A stretch of 23,611 bases of DNA from DATHVR01 sp035461175 (GTDB taxonomy: Bacteria > Actinomycetota > Acidimicrobiia > Spongiisociales > ZC4RG35): contig DATHVR010000158.1 in the NCBI GenBank assembly GCA_035461175.1, positions 1 to 23,611 on the forward strand, in the 5' to 3' direction. The number at the start of each line of letters is the position of its first letter. Position 1 is the first letter of the stretch. Positions 15,843 to 22,828 of this stretch are shown here, in pieces. The translations under genes and the position numbers were made by a program. A model generated the notes under the pieces. It saw nothing but the letters and a program-made list of their open reading frames with translations, was not told the origin of the DNA and made no database searches.

Positions 15843-18074
15843 ATGAGCGAAGAACACACCGGCCCAGTCGCCACCACCGACGAAGAGGACGCACCGTCCG
15901 CCCGGTGCCCCGTCCTGAGCAACTCCCACACCGCCTCGGGTTCCATGGCCAACCAGCACTGGTGGCCCGAGATGCTGAATCTGAGGCTCCTCAACAAGAA
16001 CTCACCCAACATCGACCCGATGGGCGAGGAGTTCGATTACGCCGCCGAGTTCGAGACGCTTGACCTCGGCGCCGTCAAGGCGGACCTGCACGCGCTGATG
16101 ACCGACTCCCAGGACTGGTGGCCGGCCGACTTCGGCCACTACGGACCGCTCTTCATCCGCATGGCCTGGCACAGCGCCGGCACCTACCGCATCCACGACG
16201 GCCGGGGCGGCGGCGGCTCCGGCACCCAGCGTTTCGCTCCCCTCGGCAGCTGGCCCGACAACGCCAACCTGGACAAGGCCCGGCGGCTGCTGTGGCCGGT
16301 CAAGCAGAGGTACGGCCGCAAGATCTCCTGGGCCGACCTGCTGATCCTGGCCGGCAACGTCGCCCTCGAGTCGATGGGCTTCAAGACCTTCGGCTTCGGC
16401 GGCGGACGCGAGGACGTATGGGAGCCCGAGGAGGACATCAACTGGGGTCCGGAAGACACCTGGCTCGGTGACGAGCGTTACAGCGGCGACCGCATGCTCG
16501 CCGACCCCTTCGGCGCCGTGCAGATGGGCCTGATCTACGTCAACCCCGAAGGGCCCAACGGCGACCCGACCGTCCTCGGTGCCGCCAAGGACATCCGGGA
16601 GACCTTCGCCCGCATGGCGATGAACGATGAGGAGACCGTGGCACTGATCGCCGGCGGCCACACCTTCGGCAAAACCCATGGTGCGGTCGAGGACCGCCAC
16701 ATCGGCGCCGAGCCGGAGGGCGCTCCCATCGAACAGCAGGGCCTGGGCTGGAAGAACACCTACGGCAAGGGCAACGCCGAGGACACCTACACCAGCGGGC
16801 TGGAAGGCACCTGGACCCCCACCCCGACCACGTGGGACAACAGTTTCTTCGAGACTCTGTTCCGCTACGACTGGGACCTGGTCAAGAGCCCGGCTGGCGC
16901 CTGGCAGTGGGTCCCCACCGACCCGGAGGCCTCGAAGACCGTTCCCGATGCCCACGTGGAGGGAAAGACCAATCCTCCCGTGATGCTGACCACCGACCTC
17001 GCCCTGCGGATGGATCCGATCTACGGCCCGATCTCACGGCGCTTCTACGAGAACCCCGACCAGTTCGCCGACGCCTTCGCCCGGGCCTGGTACAAGCTGA
17101 CCCACCGTGACATGGGCCCGGCGTCGCGGTATCTCGGCCCTGAGGTCCCCGAGGAGGAGCTGATCTGGCAGGACCCGGTGCCCGCCGTGGATCATGAGCT
17201 CGTCGATGCCGAGGACATCACCGCCCTCAAGAACCAGATCCTCGAGTCCGGTCTGTCGGTCTCGGCACTGGTCTCGACCGCCTGGGCCTCGGCTTCCACC
17301 TACCGCGACAGTGACAAGCGGGGCGGGGCCAACGGCGCCCGCATCCGCCTCGCTCCGCAGAAGGACTGGGAGGTCAACAGCCCCGACGAGCTGGCTGTGA
17401 TCCTCGACAAGCTCGAGGCGATTCAGGCCGACTTCAACGCTTCTCAGGACAGCGACAAGCGGGTCTCCCTCGCCGACCTGATCGTCCTGGGTGGTTGTGC
17501 CGCCGTCGAGCAGGCAGCCCGCAGCGCCGGGTACCCGGTGGAGGTTCCCTTCGCTCCGGGTCGCACCGACGCCTCACAGGAACAGACCGACGTGGAGGCG
17601 TTCTCCGTCCTCGAACCGACTGCCGACGGGTTCCGCAACTACTCGCGGCCCGGCGACAAGCGCCGGCCCGAGGAGTTGATGGTCGACCGGGCCAGCCTGA
17701 TGTCGTTGACCGCCCCGGAGATGACGGCCCTGGTCGGAGTTCTGCGGGTCGTCGGCGCCAATCACGGCCACACCCGCCACGGTGTCTTCACCGACCGGCC
17801 CGAGTCGCTCACCAACGACTTCTTCGTGAACCTGCTCGACATGGGCACCGAGTGGCGGATGTCAGAAACCGAGCACGTCTACGAGGGCCGCGACCGGACG
17901 ACGGGCGATCTGGCCTGGACGGCCACTGCGGTGGATCTCGTCTTCGGGTCGAACTCCCAACTCCGGGCGATCGCCGAGGTCTACGCCGGCGAGGACGCAC
18001 AGCGGAAGTTCGTCGACGACTTCGTGGCCGCCTGGGACAAGGTCATGGCCTTCGACCGTTTCGACCTTCGCTAG
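15843..18074 (+). CDS. katG: Catalase-peroxidase KatG
   Basis: This 743-aa haem enzyme removes hydrogen peroxide by catalase and peroxidase reactions. The N-terminal active domain has distal Arg106, Trp109 and His110 (RMAWHSAGTYR), Tyr232 (GLIYVNPEGPNG) and Met258 (RMAMND), the residues of the Trp-Tyr-Met cross-link, and proximal His273 (GGHTFGKTHG). Ser318 (YTSGLEG) corresponds to Ser315 of M. tuberculosis KatG, whose change gives isoniazid resistance. The C-terminal duplicated domain, without haem site, follows from about residue 440. The ATG has AGGAAG about 7 bases upstream. All key residues are present. Expression is likely coupled to the upstream Fur-like gene, 40 bases away, with a strong GC hairpin after the stop. 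Confidence 0.98.
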   Translation: MSEEHTGPVATTDEEDAPSARCPVLSNSHTASGSMANQHWWPEMLNLRLLNKNSPNIDPMGEEFDYAAEFETLDLGAVKADLHALMTDSQDWWPADFGHYGPLFIRMAWHSAGTYRIHDGRGGGGSGTQRFAPLGSWPDNANLDKARRLLWPVKQRYGRKISWADLLILAGNVALESMGFKTFGFGGGREDVWEPEEDINWGPEDTWLGDERYSGDRMLADPFGAVQMGLIYVNPEGPNGDPTVLGAAKDIRETFARMAMNDEETVALIAGGHTFGKTHGAVEDRHIGAEPEGAPIEQQGLGWKNTYGKGNAEDTYTSGLEGTWTPTPTTWDNSFFETLFRYDWDLVKSPAGAWQWVPTDPEASKTVPDAHVEGKTNPPVMLTTDLALRMDPIYGPISRRFYENPDQFADAFARAWYKLTHRDMGPASRYLGPEVPEEELIWQDPVPAVDHELVDAEDITALKNQILESGLSVSALVSTAWASASTYRDSDKRGGANGARIRLAPQKDWEVNSPDELAVILDKLEAIQADFNASQDSDKRVSLADLIVLGGCAAVEQAARSAGYPVEVPFAPGRTDASQEQTDVEAFSVLEPTADGFRNYSRPGDKRRPEELMVDRASLMSLTAPEMTALVGVLRVVGANHGHTRHGVFTDRPESLTNDFFVNLLDMGTEWRMSETEHVYEGRDRTTGDLAWTATAVDLVFGSNSQLRAIAEVYAGEDAQRKFVDDFVAAWDKVMAFDRFDLR

Positions 18075-18096
18075 GAGCACCCGCACCGACGATGAC

Positions 18097-18120
18097 GGGG
18101 CCGGGCATCCGCCCGGCCCC
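18097..18120 (+). terminator. Hairpin terminator after katG
   Basis: GGGGCCGGGC (18097-18106), loop ATCC, GCCCGGCCCC (18111-18120): a perfect 10-base GC stem 22 bases after the katG stop. There is no T-tract, as is common in actinobacteria. Confidence 0.75.
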
Positions 18121-18165
18121 CGTCGCGTCCGGATTGGGTCTGGACGAACCCGCTCAGATGCGATA

Positions 18166-18205
18166 CGATACCTTGTACTGCTATGCATACTGGTGCGAGG
18201 TATCG
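18166..18205 (+). promoter_or_regulatory. Candidate PadR operator
   Basis: CGATACCT (18166-18173) and AGGTATCG (18198-18205) are perfect 8-base inverted arms 24 bases apart, ending 10 bases before the padR ATG. Between them lies the palindrome TATGCATA (18182-18189). The arms flank the likely promoter, fitting autoregulation. No confident -35/-10 pair is assigned. Confidence 0.45.
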
Positions 18206-18215
18206 GAGGTCGCGG

Positions 18216-18572
18216 ATGCAGATCGAAAAGGACCTGGTGGCGGCTTCGGCCACCCCGTTGGTACTGGCAATTCTGGACGAGGGCGAGAGCTACGGCTACG
18301 CCATCCTCAAGCGGGTCCGTGAGCTCTCCGACGGCGAGCTGGAGTGGACCGACGGCATGCTCTACCCCCTCCTCCACCGGCTCCATCGCCTCGGGTACGT
18401 GACCACCGAGTGGCGCACTCCGCCCGAGGGGCGACGGCGCAAGTACTACTCGATCACCGACGATGGGCGGGAGGCGCTCGCCGAGCACAAGCGACAGTGG
18501 GCGGCCGTCACCCGGGCCTTGCGTGACATCTGGGGTGGCGACCTGCTTCCCTTCGCGTTCGAGGGGGCCTGA
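18216..18572 (+). CDS. PadR-family transcriptional regulator
   Basis: This is a 118-aa winged-helix repressor. The whole length is the PadR domain: LVLAILDEGESYGYAILKRVREL, then DGMLYPLLHRLHRLGYVTTEW and the wing GRRRKYYSITDDGREAL. It lacks the C-terminal dimer domain of long PadR proteins, so it is of the short subfamily. ATG at 18216 has GGAGGT 6 bases upstream; an earlier in-frame ATG at 18183 lies within the operator region and is not supported. It is separated by only 2 bases from the next membrane-protein gene, the usual PadR-plus-target pair; these regulators often repress their partner in response to small hydrophobic compounds. Confidence 0.9.
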   Translation: MQIEKDLVAASATPLVLAILDEGESYGYAILKRVRELSDGELEWTDGMLYPLLHRLHRLGYVTTEWRTPPEGRRRKYYSITDDGREALAEHKRQWAAVTRALRDIWGGDLLPFAFEGA

Positions 18573-18574
18573 CG

Positions 18575-19915
18575 ATGGAGGATCTGGAGACCGAGATCGC
18601 CGAGTGGCGGTCGTACGTGGCCAAGGGTGCCGGCGTCGCCGGCCGCGACGTCGACGAGCTGGAGGACCACCTTCGGGCCCAGGTCGACGACCTGGTCGCC
18701 GCCGGTCTCGCCACCGACGAGGCGTTCCTGGTGGCGGTGAAGCGCCTCGGCGGCCTCGACGACCTGTCGGGGGAGTACGCCCGCCAGCACAGCGGCCGCA
18801 TGTGGCGCCAGCTGCTGGGGGACGAGGCGGGCGAGGCTGAGGCGAGCGACGGCTGGTGGCGCGAGGCGCTGGCGTGGGCGGTCGCCGCAGCCGTGGCGGT
18901 CCAGGTGGCCCGGCTGGTGGCGGGAGGGTCAGGTGAGGAGGTCTCCTGGCTCGTGCGCAACGTTGGTCTCCTCGTCCTGCCCTTCCTGGCCGGCTACTTC
19001 GTCCGCCGTCGAGCGCTGCCGCTGCGACAGAGACTGGTGGCCCTCGTCCCGTTCGCGGCCGCTGCGCTCGTCATCAACCTCTATCCCTTCGAGACGAACT
19101 CGGCGACCGAGCTGTTGGTGGCGGCTCACCTGCCGGTGGTGCTGTGGTTCCTGGTCGCCTACCCCTACATGGGCGCCAGTCTCGGATCGGGCGAACGGCG
19201 CATGGACTTCGTCCGCTTCACAGGGGAATGGTTCATCTATTACGTGCTGATCGCCCTGGGAGGCGGGGTGCTGATGGGTCTCACCGCCCTGATCCTCGAA
19301 CCGGCCGGCGTCGACTCGGAACTCGTCGCCGAATGGGTCCTGCCCACGGGAGCGGCGGGGGCGGTGATCGTGGCCGCCTGGCTGGTCGAGGCCAAGCAGC
19401 GGGTGGTGGAGAACATGGCCCCGGTCCTCACCATGGTCTTCACGCCGCTCTTCGCGCTGATGCTGGTGGTGGCGGCCGTGGTCTATGCGGTCACCGGCCT
19501 GGGCGGGGCGTTCGACCGCGAGTTGCTGGGCGTTTTCGACGCTCTCATGGTGGTGGTGCTGGGCCTGGTCCTATACGGGATGTCCGCCCGCGACCCCGAG
19601 GCGGCACCGGGATGGATGGACCGTATGCAGCTGGTGGCCGTGGCCGGGGCGCTGGTCCTCGACGTCATGGTGCTGGGAGTGATGATCGCCCGTGTAGGCG
19701 AGCTCGGTTTCACCCCCAACCGGACGGCGGCCCTCGGCCTCAACCTGGTGCTGCTCGTCAACCTGGCGGTGACCGCCTGGCACTCGGTCCGGTTCCTGAC
19801 CGGTCGGGCCACCTTCCACCGGCTGGAACGGTGGCAGACGGCCTATCTTCCCGTCTTCGCCGTGTGGGCCGTGGTCGTGGTGGTGGCCCTGCCGCCGTTG
19901 TTCGGCTTCTCCTGA
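18575..19915 (+). CDS. PadR-linked multi-pass membrane protein (DUF4153-like)
   Basis: This 446-aa protein begins with a soluble helical domain of about 75 residues (MEDLETEIAEWRSYV ... AFLVAVKRLGGLDDLSGEYAR), which resembles the 'permease prefix' module often found in genes following padR. About ten hydrophobic segments follow, from roughly residue 87 to the end, with a DFVRFTGEWFIYYVLIALGG segment typical of DUF4153-type proteins. No catalytic motif or ATPase motif is seen. The start lies 2 bases after the padR stop, so the two are coupled. Its function is unknown; family assignment is by overall look and partner rather than a defining motif. Confidence 0.7.
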   Translation: MEDLETEIAEWRSYVAKGAGVAGRDVDELEDHLRAQVDDLVAAGLATDEAFLVAVKRLGGLDDLSGEYARQHSGRMWRQLLGDEAGEAEASDGWWREALAWAVAAAVAVQVARLVAGGSGEEVSWLVRNVGLLVLPFLAGYFVRRRALPLRQRLVALVPFAAAALVINLYPFETNSATELLVAAHLPVVLWFLVAYPYMGASLGSGERRMDFVRFTGEWFIYYVLIALGGGVLMGLTALILEPAGVDSELVAEWVLPTGAAGAVIVAAWLVEAKQRVVENMAPVLTMVFTPLFALMLVVAAVVYAVTGLGGAFDRELLGVFDALMVVVLGLVLYGMSARDPEAAPGWMDRMQLVAVAGALVLDVMVLGVMIARVGELGFTPNRTAALGLNLVLLVNLAVTAWHSVRFLTGRATFHRLERWQTAYLPVFAVWAVVVVVALPPLFGFS

Positions 19916-19928
19916 CGTTCTGGATGAG

Positions 19929-19951
19929 GGCGTCACGAATGGCGTGATGCC
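19929..19951 (+). terminator. Hairpin after the padR-membrane protein operon
   Basis: GGCGTCACG and CGTGATGCC form a 9-base stem (one G-U pair) around AATGG, starting 14 bases after the stop. No T-tract follows. Confidence 0.5.
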
Positions 19952-20068
19952 ACAACCGAAGAACTCACCCTCCGTAACGTGAGAACCAGCGAACCGCAGA
20001 TCGGGCAACTCGTGTGACCCGGCGTGGTTATGCTCGCCGCGACATCGAATCGAGAAGGGAGTCTGGAG

Positions 20069-20944
20069 ATGAAGAGGCGATCCATCTTCGTCATCGCGCT
20101 CGCGCTGCTGATGGCGCTGGCGGGAGCGGCGAGTGCCATTACCTGGGGCGAGTTCGACGGCGAGGAGCATCCTCATGTCGTCAACCTGCTGTTCGTGCAG
20201 AACGGAGTCGGCTACTACAGCTGCACCGGCACCCTCCTGACACCGACGGTGGTACTGACCGCCGGCCATTGCACCGGCTGGCTCGACGCGGCAGGAGACC
20301 TCCACCCCAACGAGGCCACCTACGTGACGAACGCCCCCGACATCAACCAGCTGATCGCCGAGACCCGTCCGAATTACGACACCACTATCGAGTGGCTGGA
20401 AGCCGAATGGATCTCAGGACAGGCCGTGCCCCACCCCGAGTATGCCGACTTTGCCGGGTTCCCCGACACCTTCGACATCGGCCTGGTGCTGCTGGACGAC
20501 CCGATGAACGTTTCCGAGTACGGCGAGCTGCCCACTCTGGGTCAGTTCGACTATCTGGCTAAGAAGAAGACGTCGCCGTCGCACCGCATGGTCGAAGTGG
20601 TGGGCTACGGCCTGGTGGGTCGAATCCCCGCCTTCTCCGACGACATCATCTGGGAACGCCGGGTGGGTTACTCGACCATCATCAACACCGGTCAGTCCGC
20701 CAACGCCGGAGAGCAGAACTTCGTCTACTCCAACAACCCCGGCAACGGCAACGGGGTAGGCGGTACCTGTTCAGGCGACTCGGGCGGGCCGGCCTTCTGG
20801 ATCGACCCGGCCACCGGCCAACCCACCAATCTCATCGTGGGGGTCAACTCATACGGCATCGCCCCCAACTGCAACGGCAATGACTATCAGTTCCGTACGG
20901 ACACGGCGGCGGCACTCGACTTCGTGAGTCAGTATCTCCCCTAG
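20069..20944 (+). CDS. Secreted trypsin-like serine protease (S1 family)
   Basis: This 291-aa protein has a signal peptide (MKRRSIFVIALALLMALAG, likely cut after AASA at 23) and a single chymotrypsin-fold domain. The triad is His67 (VVLTAGHC), Asp136 (FDIGLVLLD) and Ser238 (GTCSGDSGGPAFW). Cysteines next to the His and Ser probably form disulfides. No zymogen arm of normal length is present: the mature N terminus ITWGEFDGEEHPHVV starts only a few residues before the first strand. No anchor or cell-wall motif follows, so it is probably released. The ATG at 20069 has GGGAG about 8 bases upstream; the upstream in-frame ATG at 20024 would precede the signal peptide with 15 residues and is rejected. 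Confidence 0.92.
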   Translation: MKRRSIFVIALALLMALAGAASAITWGEFDGEEHPHVVNLLFVQNGVGYYSCTGTLLTPTVVLTAGHCTGWLDAAGDLHPNEATYVTNAPDINQLIAETRPNYDTTIEWLEAEWISGQAVPHPEYADFAGFPDTFDIGLVLLDDPMNVSEYGELPTLGQFDYLAKKKTSPSHRMVEVVGYGLVGRIPAFSDDIIWERRVGYSTIINTGQSANAGEQNFVYSNNPGNGNGVGGTCSGDSGGPAFWIDPATGQPTNLIVGVNSYGIAPNCNGNDYQFRTDTAAALDFVSQYLP

Positions 20945-20964
20945 CGGGCCGGCGCTCCTTAGTT

Positions 20965-20996
20965 CGATTGGGGTCCCCTCACCGGGGCCCCAATCG
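20965..20996 (+). terminator. Hairpin terminator after the protease gene
   Basis: CGATTGGGGTCCC pairs with GGGGCCCCAATCG (one G-U wobble) around a short loop, 21 bases after the stop. No T-tract follows. Confidence 0.7.
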
Positions 20997-21043
20997 AGTC
21001 TGGGCCGGGTCTGAGTCCCGCCGCCGCCACCAGTTTCCTGGCG

Positions 21044-21413
21044 GTGCTGGATGTCGCCTACAACCTGGGGTTCGGGGGGTTGACTCTGCTCGCCTTCCGA
21101 CGGCTGGGTGCTGGAGCGAACGGTTCTGCTGCTCCCGGGTCTGGAGGAGGTGGCGCTCCGGTTGGGGATGCTGATGGCGGGGATGGGAATCCTCCACGCC
21201 GTCAACATCGTCCTACTCCCTGGGTAGGGAATCCTCTTCAACTCGATCGTTCGTGGCGACCGGCGCCGGGGAGCGGGATCGTCGGCTCCTCCTGAGAGCC
21301 CGTATGCACGCCGAATCGACCGGGCAGCCCGAGTGGTGGTGGGCGTGGTCGGGGTGATGGCCTTGCCCCTGCTCGCCGTCGTAGTCGCCGTGATAATCGG
21401 AGTCGGCGGCTGA
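21044..21413 (+). pseudogene. Broken small membrane-protein gene
   Basis: Three coding-like pieces follow one another. First, LDVAYNLGFGGLTLLAFRRLG is read from GTG 21044. At about 21105 the frame shifts and continues VLERTVLLLPGLEEVALRLGML and on to HAVNIVLLPG. A TAG at 21225 interrupts this frame, which then stays open as GILFNSIVRGDRRRG through RRIDRAARVVVGVVGVM and a hydrophobic tail to TGA at 21413. Joined, they would give about 122 residues with two or three membrane segments. One shift and one stop suggest a decaying gene or sequencing errors. I do not recognise the family. Positions 20997-21043 may hold the lost 5' end. Confidence 0.45.
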
Positions 21414-21443
21414 GGTCGAGGCGTACAGGCAGGCCCCGCCCGG

Positions 21444-21449
21444 TACAGT
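21444..21449 (+). promoter_or_regulatory. Candidate -10 box of a leaderless promoter
   Basis: TACAGT stands 7 bases before the ATG at 21457, and no ribosome site is present between them. No clear -35. Confidence 0.4.
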
Positions 21450-21456
21450 CTGGTCC

Positions 21457-22167
21457 ATGTCTGATTCACCCATTGTTCTGGTGCCCGGCTACTGGTTGGG
21501 GGCGTGGGCCTGGGACGAGGTGGCCGCCCTCCTGAGGGATGAAGGCCACCAGGTCACGGCCCTGACGCTTCCCGGACTGGACGCGCCCGACACAGACCGC
21601 TCCTCGATCACGATGCAAGACCACGTCGACGCCATCGTCGACGCCGTCGCCGCCCACGACGACCCGGTCGTGCTGGTGCTGCACAGCGGCGCGGGGACCT
21701 CCGGCTATGGGGCCACCGACCGGGTGCCGGAGCGGATCGCTGCCGCGGTGTACCTCGATACCGGCCCCGGCACCGGGCCGATGGACCCCGAGTTCTCGTC
21801 CGACGAGTTGCCGCTTCCGTCGTGGGAGGAGCTGGCCGAGGACCCCGGCAACAGTCTCGAAGGCGTCAGCGACGAGGACTTGGAGCGGTTCCGGAGCCGG
21901 GCTGTGCCTCAGCCGGGTGGGGTCGTGCGCGAGGCGCCAGAGCTCACCAACCCGGCCCGTCTTGACGTGCCAACCACCCTGGTGTGCACGACCTACAGCT
22001 CCGGGGAGTACCAGGAGGCAGCCGCCGCCGGCTTCCCCTTCTTGGGCGGCTTGAACGAGCTGCGGGATGTCACCTATCTCGACCTGCCCGCCTGCCACTG
22101 GTCGATGTGGAGCCACCCACAGGAGGTGGCCGACGTCATCTCGACCATCGCCCGGCGGGGCGACTGA
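21457..22167 (+). CDS. Alpha/beta hydrolase
   Basis: This 236-aa protein has the alpha/beta-hydrolase fold: VLVPGYWLGAWAWDEV forms the first strand and oxyanion region, and LVLHSGAGTSGYGA is the nucleophile elbow with Ser77. The elbow reads L-H-S-G-A-G rather than the usual G-H-S-x-G. His214 in PACHWSMWSHPQEVADVI is the likely base. The acid is not certain. The cap region between about 110 and 160 is short and acidic. It resembles the esterase-like AB_hydrolase_6 group of actinobacteria; substrate unknown. A TACAGT box 7 bases upstream suggests a leaderless message. It converges on the DUF4262 gene, 14 bases between stops. Confidence 0.85.
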   Translation: MSDSPIVLVPGYWLGAWAWDEVAALLRDEGHQVTALTLPGLDAPDTDRSSITMQDHVDAIVDAVAAHDDPVVLVLHSGAGTSGYGATDRVPERIAAAVYLDTGPGTGPMDPEFSSDELPLPSWEELAEDPGNSLEGVSDEDLERFRSRAVPQPGGVVREAPELTNPARLDVPTTLVCTTYSSGEYQEAAAAGFPFLGGLNELRDVTYLDLPACHWSMWSHPQEVADVISTIARRGD

Positions 22168-22188
22168 GCTGCGACGCTGTCTCAGCTC
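22166..22188. terminator. Shared bidirectional hairpin over two convergent stop codons
   Basis: GAGCTG (22166-22171) pairs with CAGCTC (22183-22188), and inside them GAC with GTC around GCT. The two arms include bases of the hydrolase stop (22165-22167) and of the DUF4262 stop (22184-22182). Confidence 0.5.
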
Positions 22189-22691
22189 CAGGCGCTGAAG
22201 GTTCCAGTACTCGGCTGTCGCTCCGGCTCCGAATGACCCTCCTCCCACGGGAAGCGGCCGGCATCGTCGTCGTATGAGAGCTGGAGCACCGGCACCGACG
22301 CCTCGTTGGGGCGCTGGTAGAAGCGGTTGGCCGTGAAGACGATGTCGCCGGGGTTGGAAACTTCTTCCGGTACGACTCGGTGCGGCCACTTATCGAAAGT
22401 GATCAGCTGGCCGGGAAGCAGGTTCGCCCCCGTCATGATTCGCTCGCCCAGGTCGTTGAGGACACCGAGAGCAGTCTCCGGGTACACCCCGAAGATGATC
22501 AGCTCGGGATGACCCAGGCCGAACAATCCCACCGTGTAGGCGAACGCAGGTCCTTCGTCGTCGCCGCCGTCACAGCCCGGGCGGCTGCACAATCCCCCGC
22601 CGACGTACTGGATGTACCAGCCGTGGCGACGGATGACGTCGGACACCCTCGCATCTTCCTGATCGAGCCACGCCTGGGTGGCAGCGTCCAT
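22182..22691 (-). CDS. DUF4262 domain protein
   Basis: This 169-aa cytoplasmic protein matches the DUF4262 family: DVIRRHGWYIQYVGGG, then FAYTVGLFGLGHPELIIFG, the central LNDLGERIMTGANLLPGQ and a final VLQLSYDDDAGRFPWEEGH. The biochemical role of the family is unknown. A family insert holds LCSRPGCDGGDDEG, whose two cysteines could bind metal. The ATG at 22691 is chosen because AAGGAGGGG lies 5 bases upstream; earlier in-frame ATGs at 22715 and 22811 lack such a site. The gene is divergent from the secreted protein gene at 22829, with a 137-base region between in which I cannot assign promoters confidently. Confidence 0.85.
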   Translation of the reverse strand: MDAATQAWLDQEDARVSDVIRRHGWYIQYVGGGLCSRPGCDGGDDEGPAFAYTVGLFGLGHPELIIFGVYPETALGVLNDLGERIMTGANLLPGQLITFDKWPHRVVPEEVSNPGDIVFTANRFYQRPNEASVPVLQLSYDDDAGRFPWEEGHSEPERQPSTGTFSAWS

Positions 22692-22828
22692 GGAACCCCT
22701 CCTTGGATCGGTCATTGCGACCGTATCTGAGGGATGCGACAGTCTCCGTGGACGCGAGTGGACCAAAGACTCTACGTCTGTGGTGAGGTTTCTGTTCTGC
22801 TGTGGATACATCGAGGTTCGGAGAACCT

